Notes: generated by a model not told the origin, from the sequence alone. Shown: positions 9,296 through 18,633, counted from the stretch's first letter. The stretch is 64,000 bases of DNA from Oscillospiraceae bacterium (GCA_902798695.1 CADBXK010000001.1:744001-808000), one strand, 5' to 3'. A program made the numbers and translations.

Positions 9296-9366
9296 ATATA
9301 ATTAAGTTTGTTTTCATCAATAAACTCTTTTTTTACTCGTTCCTTCTATTCTTTCTCTAATCTCAC

Positions 9367-12300
9367 TTATTCAACTTGCTGTTTTTCATAATCCGTCTTA
9401 AACTTGTCCATCATATCTATAGCTTCTTTAGCTAATTTAATAAATTGCTCAGCCTTTTCAACATCAAATTTATTATCTAATTCTCTATATAGTGCAATTA
9501 CCTCTAGTCTCTTGCTTCTTACTTGCGGATCTTCAACAACTTTTCCTTTGTTTTCATCACTATCTCTCCAGCTTCTAAATTCATTATTCTTTGTATCCAA
9601 TTCGTTTAGTACCTTTTCATACTCACTCTTAATATTCTTTTCTCTCTCTAATCTTACTTGTTCTTCTTTTTCTTTTATGAATTTATCCATATTCTCTATA
9701 GCAGACTCTAAGAATTTTATACACTTATCAGCCTCGTCCAAATCAAAACTTACTGCCAATTTATTCTTAATATCTTGAATATCTTTTTTGTTCGGTATAA
9801 GTTCGTTCCAATTCGCCTTAATTCCTTTCATAACAAAGTTTAAATTAATATATTTAATTTTTTCAATATATTGTTTTAAAACTTCCTGATACTTTTTCTC
9901 TAATCTTTCTTGTTCTTCTTTTGCTTTTCTTTCTCTCTCTAATCTTTCTTGTTCTTCTTTTGCTTTTCTTTCTCTCTCTAATCTTTCTTGCTCTTCTTTT
10001 GCTTTTCTTTCTCTTTCTAATCTTTCTTGCTCTTCTTTTGCTTTTCTTTCTCTTTCTAATCTTGCTTGTTCTTCTTTTGCTTTCTTATCTGCTTCTATCT
10101 TTCCTCTGAAGATATCATATTCTTCCTTAAAGTTGTTCATCATGTCTATAGCTTCTTTAGCCACTTTAATAAATTGCTCAGCCTTTTCAACATCAAATTT
10201 ATTATCTAATTCTCTATATAGTGCAATTGCCTCTAGTCTCTTGCTTCTTACTTTTGGATCTTCAACAACTTTTCCTTTGTTTTCATCACTATCTCTCCAA
10301 GCTCTAAACTTCTTATTCTTTGCATCCAATTCGTTTAATACCTTTTTATATTCACTCTTAATATTCTTTTCTCTCTCTAATCTTTCTTGCTCTTCTTTTG
10401 CTTTTCTTTCTCTTTCTAATCTTGCTTGTTCTTCTTTTGCTTTCTTATCTGCTTCTATCTTTCCTCTGAAGATATTAACTTTTTCATTTTCATAATCTGC
10501 CTTAAACTTGTCCATCATGTCTATAGCTTCTTTTGACAATGTTAAGAATCTTTCCATATCATTTTCGCCAATTATATTGAAATTACAATTTGATTTGAAA
10601 AAGTCAACAGCTTCAGTCTTTTTATCCAAAACATCTTTATATTTTTCTTCAGAAACATTTTCTGAATTTACCCAGTTATAAAATTCCTTATACTTGTTCA
10701 CTAAATCTTTATGTTTCTTATTGCTTTCATCCCAAAAATATATACGTTTAGATGAGTTAATACTATCAATAATATCTTCTACAGATTCTTCAAAATCTGT
10801 CACATTTTCATTAGTTGGATTATTAATTATATTGTTATAACGCTCTGTCATCTCATCTCTTTTTTGGTTAACAATATAATCATCTTGCTTATTTTTAGAT
10901 TTTAACCAATTATCATATTCATTAATATTCTCAATCAATTTATCTTTAGCTTTTCCTAGTTTTTCTTGGTTTTGTAACTTTTCTTTTTCTAATCTTTCTT
11001 GCTCAACTTGCTGTTTTTCATAATCTGTCTTAAACTTGTCCATCATATCTATAGCTTCTTTTGCCACTTTGATAAATTGTTCAGCCTTTTTAACATCAAA
11101 TTTATTATATAATTCTCTATACAGTGCAATTGCCTCTATTCTCTTGCTTCTTACTTTTGGATCTTCAACAACTTTGCCTCTGTTTTCATCATTATCTCTC
11201 CAGGATCTAAACTCATCATTCTTTGCAGCTAATTCGTTCAATACTTTTTCATATTCCTCTTTAACTTTTTCTTCATTAAATGCTACATTTCTATTATCTA
11301 TAAACTTAATTCCATGAGGAACAATTAATTTTTCACCTTTTGATCCATCTTCTTTGATCTTATAGAGCTCACCATTTTCAGCCATATACTTTTTAGATTC
11401 AGTTACATCAACACTTTTTAATCTTCTAGAACTAGACCAGTCTATACTTTCATAGCCTTTTAAAGTTAACGATTTTATACCAGAACCTATTTTAAATTTC
11501 AGTCCAAAACCTACCAAATCAGGTGATATTACAACATTTTCTAATGGATTGTTTATGTCTCCAGTTAGTTCAAATCCGTCACTCTTACCTTCTTTGCTGC
11601 CTAATACTTCATATTTTACTCCATTTATGTTTAAATCCATAACCTCTCTTTTATATGCTTCAAAATTATCAAACCAATTTCCAAAAACTATCTGTTCAAA
11701 TTTATGTGCTCTTTTGTCAATAATATTCTCATTGGCATATTCAAAAGAAAGTGATTTGTCATAAAATCCTGGGAAAAATTCTTTCCTTTTGTCTGACCAA
11801 TATACAAGTTTTTCTGCAACCTGCATAGCATCTTGTAAAGGAAAATCCACCTTCATTTCAACCGCTAAAGTGTCTTCTAGTGGTTTTTTCACATTATGAT
11901 CCACAAAAATTATTTTAAAACTTTCAAATTTAGCTATATTATTATATTGCTGATTTAATTTGTCAATTTCAGCTTTTATTCTTTGATTCATATCATCAAC
12001 TATAGCTTTAATTCTGTCTTCTGCTTGCTTATTTTTACCATTTTTAAGTATGTTAATATTATTTGTATATTCATTCTTATACTGTTCAAACAAATTTTCA
12101 CATAATGTATAGAATTTTTCAGTATACTCTTTACTATCTTTTAAACTCGCATGATTATGTAATCTATTAATATTATTAATTCTTTCAACATACTCATTGT
12201 TCACTTCTTCAAATCCAGTGTCCACAAACCTATGCCAAGATATTTCCAAAATATCTTTAAATGTTTTAACCTTAGCTTTTTTACCAGCTTGCATCTCCTG

Positions 12301-13071
12301 ATCAGATGACGTAGCACCCCAAGTTGAATCTATCAATGTCCATCCTTCACGATTATTAACCGTATCTTTTAAATAAATAGCATTAAACGCATGCGTTCTT
12401 GATACAATAACCGCAGATGGTATCCCAGCAATCCTCATCATTAAGTTAGCAAGATTAGCTTTTCCTGCACATACACCAGTTTTTTTAGCAAAAACATATA
12501 ATGCATCCTGAGGTTTTCTTAAAGACTCACCATTAATTCTTTTCAAACTATCATGATCGTATGGTATTTTTTTAGCAACCCAACGATATATCGCTTTTGC
12601 TAAACGCATCTTCTCAGGCATCTTATAGTGTTTACTTATTTGGTTATATTGTATTCCTATTTGTGCCGTCTCATCATCTATGCCTTCATATGGTGTTCTG
12701 TCCTTAACTTTTTGTTTTAAATCAGCTACCGTCTTCTTTATGTCTTCATAAACTTGTTTTTCATCTATTTCTTCTCTATCAGTTCTAAAATTCGTGTCAT
12801 TATCTTTAGGGTATTTTACATAATATATATTTTTTTGTAATGTATTGGTATATTGATTATTTTCAATTTCATTACGTTCATATTTCCCTGAAAATTTATC
12901 AAAATTATCTTCCCCTGGTTTAGGTAAAATATTCATATATTGCATAGAAAATGCAGCTTCTGCATTGTTTGTATCAATAGCTCCAGCAGAAGTTATTACA
13001 AATGATGTTGACATGGATATTGCACACAACACCGAAATAATTCTTTTTAATACTTTTACTTTCAGTTTCAT
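9367..13071 (-). CDS. Large secreted transglutaminase-like coiled-coil repeat protein, 1234 aa
   Basis: A signal peptide (MKLKVKVLKRIISVLC, ending TSAGA) is followed by a transglutaminase-like domain at about residues 110-260. Its papain-type triad is visible: C201 in GVCAGKANL, H227 in THAFNAIYL and D248 in IDSTWG. After a second region with a leucine-rich-like start (to ~600), about six copies of the 80-90 residue helical repeat follow, recognised by WRDxDEN and EAIDMMDKFKxDYE. They are separated by tandem 13-residue KAKEEQERLERER units that should form a long single helix. Transglutaminase-like domains act as proteases, amidases or crosslinkers; the activity here is unknown. The stop (TAA after QQVE) sits where another copy reads QQVEQERLEKE, so the tail is probably trimmed. 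Confidence 0.8.
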   Translation of the reverse strand: MKLKVKVLKRIISVLCAISMSTSFVITSAGAIDTNNAEAAFSMQYMNILPKPGEDNFDKFSGKYERNEIENNQYTNTLQKNIYYVKYPKDNDTNFRTDREEIDEKQVYEDIKKTVADLKQKVKDRTPYEGIDDETAQIGIQYNQISKHYKMPEKMRLAKAIYRWVAKKIPYDHDSLKRINGESLRKPQDALYVFAKKTGVCAGKANLANLMMRIAGIPSAVIVSRTHAFNAIYLKDTVNNREGWTLIDSTWGATSSDQEMQAGKKAKVKTFKDILEISWHRFVDTGFEEVNNEYVERINNINRLHNHASLKDSKEYTEKFYTLCENLFEQYKNEYTNNINILKNGKNKQAEDRIKAIVDDMNQRIKAEIDKLNQQYNNIAKFESFKIIFVDHNVKKPLEDTLAVEMKVDFPLQDAMQVAEKLVYWSDKRKEFFPGFYDKSLSFEYANENIIDKRAHKFEQIVFGNWFDNFEAYKREVMDLNINGVKYEVLGSKEGKSDGFELTGDINNPLENVVISPDLVGFGLKFKIGSGIKSLTLKGYESIDWSSSRRLKSVDVTESKKYMAENGELYKIKEDGSKGEKLIVPHGIKFIDNRNVAFNEEKVKEEYEKVLNELAAKNDEFRSWRDNDENRGKVVEDPKVRSKRIEAIALYRELYNKFDVKKAEQFIKVAKEAIDMMDKFKTDYEKQQVEQERLEKEKLQNQEKLGKAKDKLIENINEYDNWLKSKNKQDDYIVNQKRDEMTERYNNIINNPTNENVTDFEESVEDIIDSINSSKRIYFWDESNKKHKDLVNKYKEFYNWVNSENVSEEKYKDVLDKKTEAVDFFKSNCNFNIIGENDMERFLTLSKEAIDMMDKFKADYENEKVNIFRGKIEADKKAKEEQARLERERKAKEEQERLEREKNIKSEYKKVLNELDAKNKKFRAWRDSDENKGKVVEDPKVRSKRLEAIALYRELDNKFDVEKAEQFIKVAKEAIDMMNNFKEEYDIFRGKIEADKKAKEEQARLERERKAKEEQERLERERKAKEEQERLERERKAKEEQERLERERKAKEEQERLEKKYQEVLKQYIEKIKYINLNFVMKGIKANWNELIPNKKDIQDIKNKLAVSFDLDEADKCIKFLESAIENMDKFIKEKEEQVRLEREKNIKSEYEKVLNELDTKNNEFRSWRDSDENKGKVVEDPQVRSKRLEVIALYRELDNKFDVEKAEQFIKLAKEAIDMMDKFKTDYEKQQVE
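9901..10085. repeat. 39-bp tandem repeat (4.7 copies) within the transglutaminase-like gene
   Basis: Units begin taatctttcttg at 9901, 9940, 9979, 10018 and 10057. On the minus strand each encodes KAKEEQERLERER. Copies differ at a few positions. A two-copy version lies at 10378-10445. The 39-bp period keeps the frame, so copy number can change without breaking the gene. Confidence 0.85.
10378..10445. repeat. Second block of the 39-bp tandem repeat
   Basis: Two copies, starting at 10378 and 10417, of the unit described at 9901-10085, also in the minus-strand coding frame. It precedes the coding for another long helical repeat, so whole modules have been duplicated. Confidence 0.75.
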
Positions 13072-13179
13072 AATTTTATCTCCTCTATATTTTTTAACTT
13101 AATTACTAACCCACAATGCATATTTTATATAACTTTTATGTACTCCAAATAAACTAATAGTAAATTTTTTGTGAACATC

Positions 13180-13212
13180 AAAAAAACCACACACTATTTG
13201 TGCATGGTTTTT
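13180..13212 (-). terminator. Terminator after the 13234-13815 pseudogene
   Basis: AAAAAACCACACAC and GTGCATGGTTTTT pair around TATTT. It is almost the same sequence as the terminator at 9264, suggesting these transcription units arose by duplication. Confidence 0.65.
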
Positions 13213-13233
13213 AAATTCTATTTAACAAATATA

Positions 13234-13815
13234 TTACTCTACGCTCAATAAATCAACTATTCTGTCTAACACACCAATTATTCTTGCTGCATTTTTGTGT
13301 ACTTTATTTTTAAACTGTTCCTGACTTAACTCCTTATTATCAAAAACATATGAGTCAATTAATTTTTGAAACACTTCACACAGCCCTTTAAAAATTGAAT
13401 GTTGACCAGCATACTTTTCATGTTCATTTAAATCATTTTTATACCAATTTTGAAACTACCTCAGCAACAATATTATCATTTAAACTATCCCTTATGTTAT
13501 CATTGATGATATTATTACCATTATTGTTATCTAAGTTGTTGTTTGATATTCTTACATTTGATTCAAAATTCATTATATTTGGCACTAGATCTTTAATGAC
13601 GGTTTTTACTATCAACCCCATATATCATAACGAAACTACTTTTTGTAGCTAAATCCAAACCATTCAATTCCAAATTTTTATCTATTTCTTTTTTTATCAT
13701 CTATATATAAACCAAAATAGCCAACCAACAATATAGCTATGCTTGAAACATGTATAATGTAGAAAACATTCTTCTTTAATACACTCTTTTCGTACTCACG
13801 ATCTACCTCTTTCAT
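13234..13815 (-). pseudogene. Decayed membrane-anchored or exported protein, three frameshifts
   Basis: From the ATG at 13815 the frame reads MKEVDREYEKSVLKKN and a hydrophobic segment (IIHVSSIAILLVGYFGLYI), then fails at an A7 run (13689-13695). Dropping one A there, one base near 13605 and one near 13452 restores a continuous ~193-codon frame ending at 13234. The restored protein contains SSFVMIYGVDSKN, an Asn-rich stretch (NNNLDNNNGNNIINDN) and KYAGQHSIFKGLCEVFQKL. I do not recognise a family. Each break looks like a one-base insertion, so this is a pseudogene unless the assembly is at fault. Confidence 0.6.
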
Positions 13816-13874
13816 TCCATAGAAAATATCTATATTTCGAAAAACATAGTGTCATTTTTGTAGTAACAAATAAT

Positions 13875-13909
13875 TAGTGGATTGTTAAATTAATATTAAC
13901 AATCCACTA
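13875..13909. terminator. Perfect 14-bp inverted repeat after the protease gene
   Basis: TAGTGGATTGTTAA and TTAACAATCCACTA are exact complements around a 7-base loop, eight bases past the protease stop at 13917. The following T-run is poor, so it could be a processed or weak terminator. Confidence 0.5.
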
Positions 13910-13916
13910 TGTCAAT

Positions 13917-15524
13917 TTAACCACAACACAAGGTTACAATTCTAATTACTCTTGCTTTTTGCTCCTCTGTAAAAGGATTGCCTAAATCTATACCAAAATA
14001 GTCATCTCCCCCTGATATGTCAAGAATAAAAAACACAAAACCCCAATGTAATTTATCTTCATGTACAGATATGGCATTCTTCAAAACAACATCTAAATCA
14101 ACCCACTCTACTCTAGCCGGAGAAGAATCTACTAATAATATTCTATTATCTATACGATCATATGCAGCAAATGTTTGCCAATGTCCATTATTAAGATTCA
14201 ATACCGGGCTACGTTTTTCTTGAAAATGGGCAACTAAAATATCCTTTATATTCTCTTTTTGCTTCTGTATTTCCTCTTCCAATTTAGGTATATTACACAT
14301 TCTTTCTTCGTAAACCACATTATATGTACTAATTGGCAAAGTCCTTGATATTATTCCACATTCTACAAATTTACCACCTCTTCTAAGTACGTCGCCACAA
14401 TCCACAAATCGATCTTCAAGCCTTAGCATATCAATCTGTCTACATATTTCTTCATCCGTTACGGGTATATCTTCATTTTTTTTAGGTTCTTCTTTAGATT
14501 CTTCTACATCAACACACTGCACATCTCTACGAAATTTGAATTTACTCAAATATTCTTTCAATTCTTCATAACCCAAAACTTTATTTAAATTTTCTTTTTT
14601 TCCTCCATGTGATAAATAAGACTTTATTACATCATTAAATCCTTGTATTAGTGTTACACCATCACAAGCATCATAACAACTGACATAATGATTTATAACA
14701 TTAGTAGCCGCAAATATACCACAAGATTTTTCTATCTTCTGACCATCTAACACATTATTTTCATTCTGATCTCCCGATAAAATCTTATTCCATACCTTGA
14801 AATCTTCTTTATTTCGTTGATCCAAGTATTCTGCATAAGCTATTGCCCCTGCCAACATCTCGTCCACTTGTTTTCTTTCATTAACCCACTTATTGCATTT
14901 TTTCTCGCATCGCTCTATTCCTTCTTTTAACTCATTACGTTTTTTTTCATGTTTTGATTTTTCTTCATTCAACTTTTCTAATTTAATTTTCAAATCTTTA
15001 TCTTTACAATCATATTTTAATATTTCCAGTTTCTTCAGTTCATCTTCTAATTCCTGAACTTTTTTAGATGATTTATCAAAATTTTCCTGAGCAATACTTT
15101 TAGATAATAATAATTCCTCATCGCCCTCACCCTGCTCATTACTTAATAACGCAGCAGTCAAACTATCTAACGTTTCTCTGCATTCATTGCAATTATCTTT
15201 TTCTTTTGCTAAATCACTTTTTATAGAATTAATTTTTGAAACAATATCTTCATTAACCTTTTCTTTTTCAAACTGTTTTAATAAATCGTCTATTTCCTTT
15301 TGTAAATTACCTATTTTTTCCTCAACAGAACTCAATTTTGTTTTTCTTAATGTCTTTGTTTTCTCTAATTTTTCAATTGTTTCGTCTATTTTCTTTATAC
15401 GTATAGCTGCATTTCCTTTCAATTGTGCCACTTTCTGTTCCAAATTTGCCAAAGTAACGGAAGGTACACTAAAAATTAATGCCGCACTACACACTAATGA
15501 TAAAACTTTTGTTAATTTACCCAA
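13917..15524 (-). CDS. Secreted coiled-coil cysteine protease, C39/papain-like, 535 aa
   Basis: The start is a TTG with GGAGTG upstream, giving MGKLTKVLSLVCSAALIF and a signal peptide ending LA. Residues 28-225 are a long coiled coil. A cysteine-protease-like domain follows: C268 in KSCGIFAATNVINHY, H448 in NGHWQTF and D466 in LLVDSSP, in the C-H-D order of papain-fold and C39 peptidases. About 180 residues lie between Cys and His, partly a charged insertion (SKEEPKKNED). The C-terminus is Cys-rich (TLCCG). C39-type domains normally cleave at Gly-Gly; the substrate here is unknown. The gene at 2812-4428 is a broken relative of its C-terminal part. Confidence 0.7.
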   Translation of the reverse strand: MGKLTKVLSLVCSAALIFSVPSVTLANLEQKVAQLKGNAAIRIKKIDETIEKLEKTKTLRKTKLSSVEEKIGNLQKEIDDLLKQFEKEKVNEDIVSKINSIKSDLAKEKDNCNECRETLDSLTAALLSNEQGEGDEELLLSKSIAQENFDKSSKKVQELEDELKKLEILKYDCKDKDLKIKLEKLNEEKSKHEKKRNELKEGIERCEKKCNKWVNERKQVDEMLAGAIAYAEYLDQRNKEDFKVWNKILSGDQNENNVLDGQKIEKSCGIFAATNVINHYVSCYDACDGVTLIQGFNDVIKSYLSHGGKKENLNKVLGYEELKEYLSKFKFRRDVQCVDVEESKEEPKKNEDIPVTDEEICRQIDMLRLEDRFVDCGDVLRRGGKFVECGIISRTLPISTYNVVYEERMCNIPKLEEEIQKQKENIKDILVAHFQEKRSPVLNLNNGHWQTFAAYDRIDNRILLVDSSPARVEWVDLDVVLKNAISVHEDKLHWGFVFFILDISGGDDYFGIDLGNPFTEEQKARVIRIVTLCCG

Positions 15525-15714
15525 AATAAATCACACTCCAAAAACAAAAAATTTTCAAAACACAATAAGTGTATCAATGTTGTGTGTGACATTTGTTAAC
15601 ATGCTATTAATATTTTGTTAATTTTTTATGAACAAAGCGCGATATTGCTATCGGTTTTAAATTTTCACACACTTAACATAAAATTATCTATAATCAAAAA
15701 ATTATTTTGCATGT

Positions 15715-15745
15715 AAAAAAGACTCAAAATAAATTGAGTCTTTTT
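15715..15745 (-). terminator. Terminator after the 3D-domain gene
   Basis: AAAAAAGACTCAA and TTGAGTCTTTTT form a perfect hairpin with a T-run, 16 bases past the stop at 15761. Confidence 0.85.
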
Positions 15746-15760
15746 GGTTTTATGTTTAAA

Positions 15761-16771
15761 TTACAATATATATATATTCACATCTCTTACGCCAAATCTT
15801 TCACATTCCTGTTTATTATCCATATACAAATCAACCAATCTCGAACCATTAAGCATCATGCCCCCACAATCAGCCGCAACAGCATATCCATAAACATATC
15901 CACTCGGAGAACTAATATATAATCTGGTTCCATAAGGAATCTTTCTTGGATCAACCGCAACTAAACCACGTGCAGCCTTTTTACCAGTTGATGTACGTCC
16001 TCCTCCGCTATATGCACTTGCTTTTCCAGAAATCACTCTTTTATATTCGGTTGGTGCATTCGCTCCAATTGGTGGCAATTCTTTCTTTTTTGTTCCTTTA
16101 AGAACAACTTCGTTAACTGGTGTTTTCGTTACATTATTATATTTTTCAATAGTTTCAACCAATTTTCCATCTATAAACTTGTCAACATATCCCTTCTTAA
16201 TTTCTCCTTTTTGTCCGGTAACTTTTAACTGAGTTTGACCTTCATAAAGCTCATCTGTGTTTTCTATAATATTTTCAAACGCAATTTCTTCAGCTTCTTC
16301 ACGCAAATTATATGAAACTCTGTTAACTAAAATTTCCATTCCATTATATATATCTGCATTTTTGTCCACATTAATAATGTCATCAGAACCAAGTTCTATT
16401 CCACATTTTTCTATAACATCAAATACTTTTGCATAAGGATTTATAAGAACATTTTTTCTTTCTTCTCCAACAATTAATGAAACATTTACAGCACGACTTA
16501 TAGTTATCGTTATGTCATGCCCATCATCTTGCACATCACACTGGTCTTGATCAAAGACATAAACATCTTTACTTTTTAAAATTTCACCAATATCAGTTTT
16601 CAATGTGGGAAATTTTACTATTTCTTCCCCATCCACAACCGTAACTATTTTTCGTGCATGCATAAAACCAGTAAACAAAACAACAGATAAAACAAGTGTT
16701 AAACTTATCAAAAGTCTATATGTTGTTTTTATCAAATTTCCTTTCTTAAAATTAGTCATATATGATAACAT
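15761..16771 (-). CDS. YabE-like cell-wall protein with DUF348, G5 and 3D domains
   Basis: The start at 16771 is chosen because AGAAAGGA lies ten bases upstream; a 12-codon longer frame lacks a site. An N-terminal membrane segment (LLISLTLVLSVVLFTGFM) is followed by DUF348-type beta repeats. A G5-type domain comes next, around residues 175-230 (EGQTQLKVTGQKGEIKKGY). A C-terminal 3D domain carries ADCGGMM and LVDLYMDN. This architecture is known from YabE and Rpf/Sps-like proteins, whose 3D domain is a double-psi beta barrel resembling lytic transglycosylases. It probably acts on or binds peptidoglycan outside the membrane. The length is usual and all parts look intact. Confidence 0.85.
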   Translation of the reverse strand: MLSYMTNFKKGNLIKTTYRLLISLTLVLSVVLFTGFMHARKIVTVVDGEEIVKFPTLKTDIGEILKSKDVYVFDQDQCDVQDDGHDITITISRAVNVSLIVGEERKNVLINPYAKVFDVIEKCGIELGSDDIINVDKNADIYNGMEILVNRVSYNLREEAEEIAFENIIENTDELYEGQTQLKVTGQKGEIKKGYVDKFIDGKLVETIEKYNNVTKTPVNEVVLKGTKKKELPPIGANAPTEYKRVISGKASAYSGGGRTSTGKKAARGLVAVDPRKIPYGTRLYISSPSGYVYGYAVAADCGGMMLNGSRLVDLYMDNKQECERFGVRDVNIYIL

Positions 16772-17251
16772 AAAACAAAATTCCTTTCTAAAATAAAATA
16801 GTAACAAACAATAAACAATTTTAAATCATTTTCTCCCAACACAAGGATGCCATAATCTTTAATGTAACAAGTTTGTAACTGTTTTGTATCTATTATATCC
16901 AAATTTTATAAAAAAGTCAATATCATAAAACGGGTGATTTTTGTTAATTATGCACAACTCGGTTTACACCAAGCACCAAAAAACCGCTAAAAATTATATG
17001 ATTCGCACAAAAAAACCATTAAAAACCACATTTTATATAAAATCAACCGTTATATTTAACAAAAATATTTTTTTGCTTTTTTGTAATTTTTTTGTATTAT
17101 TTTCGCATAACGTGTTGAGACTTCACTTTTGTATAATATTTTGCAATATTTCTTGACATAGAAAAATGTATATTATATAATTCAAGTATGTTAATTTCGT
17201 TGTATTTTGTCGTTCGAGGTGATTTTTATAGCAAGTATATATGGAATAAAT
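16772..17251. other. Divergent intergenic region
   Basis: The region is AT-rich. It carries the leader of the minus-strand 3D-domain gene, and on the plus side a strong sigma-A-type promoter (17153-17181) for the membrane-protein array. I see no further gene. Confidence 0.6.
17153..17181 (+). promoter_or_regulatory. Sigma-A-type promoter of the membrane-protein array
   Basis: TTGACA (17153-17158) and TATAAT (17176-17181) are both consensus, with a 17-base spacer. The first array gene begins within the next 75 bases. Confidence 0.8.
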
Positions 17252-17869
17252 ATGCAAATTATATTATTTATAGCAATGCTTACATTAAAATATATCTTTA
17301 GTGCGTTGTCTTTTTTTTCGTTAATGAACAAACGAAAAATGCAACACAAATATATTGCATTTATTCCTGTTTTAAACTCAACATTTACCTTAGGTAATAT
17401 ATCTGATTCTATAAATAGAAACTACTTCAAAAAAACATTTAACAAATTTTTTCTTTTAATATCATGGTTAATGTCAACAATTTTTGGTGGTATTTCAATA
17501 TTTCTACTAAAAACCTATATTCCGGATTTATATGAAAAAATCTTAAACTCTGTATTAGAGCCCAACTCTAACTTAGATACCACACATGTCAACTTTTCCT
17601 TTCCATCTTACTCAATACGTCTTATTATTTTTGTTTGTTCATTTTTGTTTATTATATCCCTAATTACAAATTTTGTTTTAAATTTTTCATGCTTTTATAC
17701 CATATATAAGGAATATAATAAAAATTATTCTTCTACATATATATTATTGGCAATTTTCGGTAGTTGCTTCCTAAGTTTAAAGTTTATTCCATCACTCTTA
17801 GTTCTTTTAATATTCAGAAACACTCCTGTTTTTGAGTTTTTAAATAAAGTAAAAACCAATAATTATTAA
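17252..17869 (+). CDS. Array membrane protein 1 (diverged; start unclear)
   Basis: It is the first of six paralogues and the most diverged. The shared block appears as FSALSFFSLMNKRKMQHKYIAFIPVLN, then GNISDSIN, with four or five hydrophobic segments after it. The first ATG is at 17252, weakly supported by GGA. A better ribosome-binding site, GAGGTG, sits six bases before an in-frame ATA at 17228, where its neighbours have ATG. The original start codon may therefore have mutated. Paralogues with FLAWIP and a GK.DD motif resemble uncharacterised clostridial membrane proteins; the function is unknown. Confidence 0.6.
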   Translation: MQIILFIAMLTLKYIFSALSFFSLMNKRKMQHKYIAFIPVLNSTFTLGNISDSINRNYFKKTFNKFFLLISWLMSTIFGGISIFLLKTYIPDLYEKILNSVLEPNSNLDTTHVNFSFPSYSIRLIIFVCSFLFIISLITNFVLNFSCFYTIYKEYNKNYSSTYILLAIFGSCFLSLKFIPSLLVLLIFRNTPVFEFLNKVKTNNY

Positions 17870-17910
17870 TAAATAACATAAAAGATGTTATAATATTTGG
17901 AGGTATTGTT

Positions 17911-18576
17911 ATGATATATTCTTGTGCCGCTAGTAGCTTTAGTTCTGGTTTTTTAACAGGCTTTTGGACTTCATTTGCTGAGTTGTACATATGTATATTC
18001 TTTATAATTATTTTGCTATGCGGTGTAGCTTCATATTGCCTTAAAGGTTTTGGAATGTATAAAATGGCTAAAAATAGAAGCTTTGATAACGCATATTTAG
18101 CATGGTTTCCTTTTGCAAGATACTATCTCTTTGGTAAAATTAGCGATGATATTAATAAGCAAAAAAACGTTAAATCATCTCACAAGGGAATTTTATTAAC
18201 TTTATCTGTTCTAAATGGTGTTAGTTCATTAATACTTTTTGTATTTTTGTTTGTATCAATAGCCGAATTCTTAGGTGCTGCTGCTTCAAGCACATATACA
18301 ATTTCTTATGATTATTGGACAAATTTTATTAATAATAAAGTTAATTCATTCTTAATTATGATAACAATTATTTATATAGTTTCTTTATTGTTTAATATTT
18401 TTTATTGCATATATGCACATAATATTTTTAAAGACTATGTTCCAAAATTATCGGGATTATTATGTGTTGTAATAGTTTTGAACTTATTTGTGCTTAAAGA
18501 TTCGTTAATTGATTCAGCTATCTTCCTTTCCATATCTACAAATGAACCTGAATCTTTAAAAGACAATAATCAGTGA
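17911..18576 (+). CDS. Array membrane protein 2, 221 aa
   Basis: GGAGG lies seven bases before the ATG, so the start is secure. The paralogue signature is present: GMYKMAKNRSFDNAYLAWFP, then FGKISDDINKQK. About five hydrophobic segments are visible. The extracytoplasmic-looking loop is longer than in its neighbours (SSTYTISYDYW), and it lacks their C-terminal PSLCLLKASKN motif. It probably sits in the cytoplasmic membrane. No catalytic residue is evident and the function is unknown. Confidence 0.75.
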   Translation: MIYSCAASSFSSGFLTGFWTSFAELYICIFFIIILLCGVASYCLKGFGMYKMAKNRSFDNAYLAWFPFARYYLFGKISDDINKQKNVKSSHKGILLTLSVLNGVSSLILFVFLFVSIAEFLGAAASSTYTISYDYWTNFINNKVNSFLIMITIIYIVSLLFNIFYCIYAHNIFKDYVPKLSGLLCVVIVLNLFVLKDSLIDSAIFLSISTNEPESLKDNNQ

Positions 18577-18633
18577 GTATATTAATAATTAAATTAAATT
18601 AAATTATATTTTATCTTGAAAGGATGTTTTAAA

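Noticed and set aside
9901..10445. CRISPR-like regular repeats
   Set aside because: There are no unique spacers; the 39-bp units are contiguous and coding.
9404..11317. Several 90-124 codon plus-strand open frames
   Set aside because: They are mirror frames of the repeated helical modules in the 9367-13071 gene and repeat because that gene repeats.
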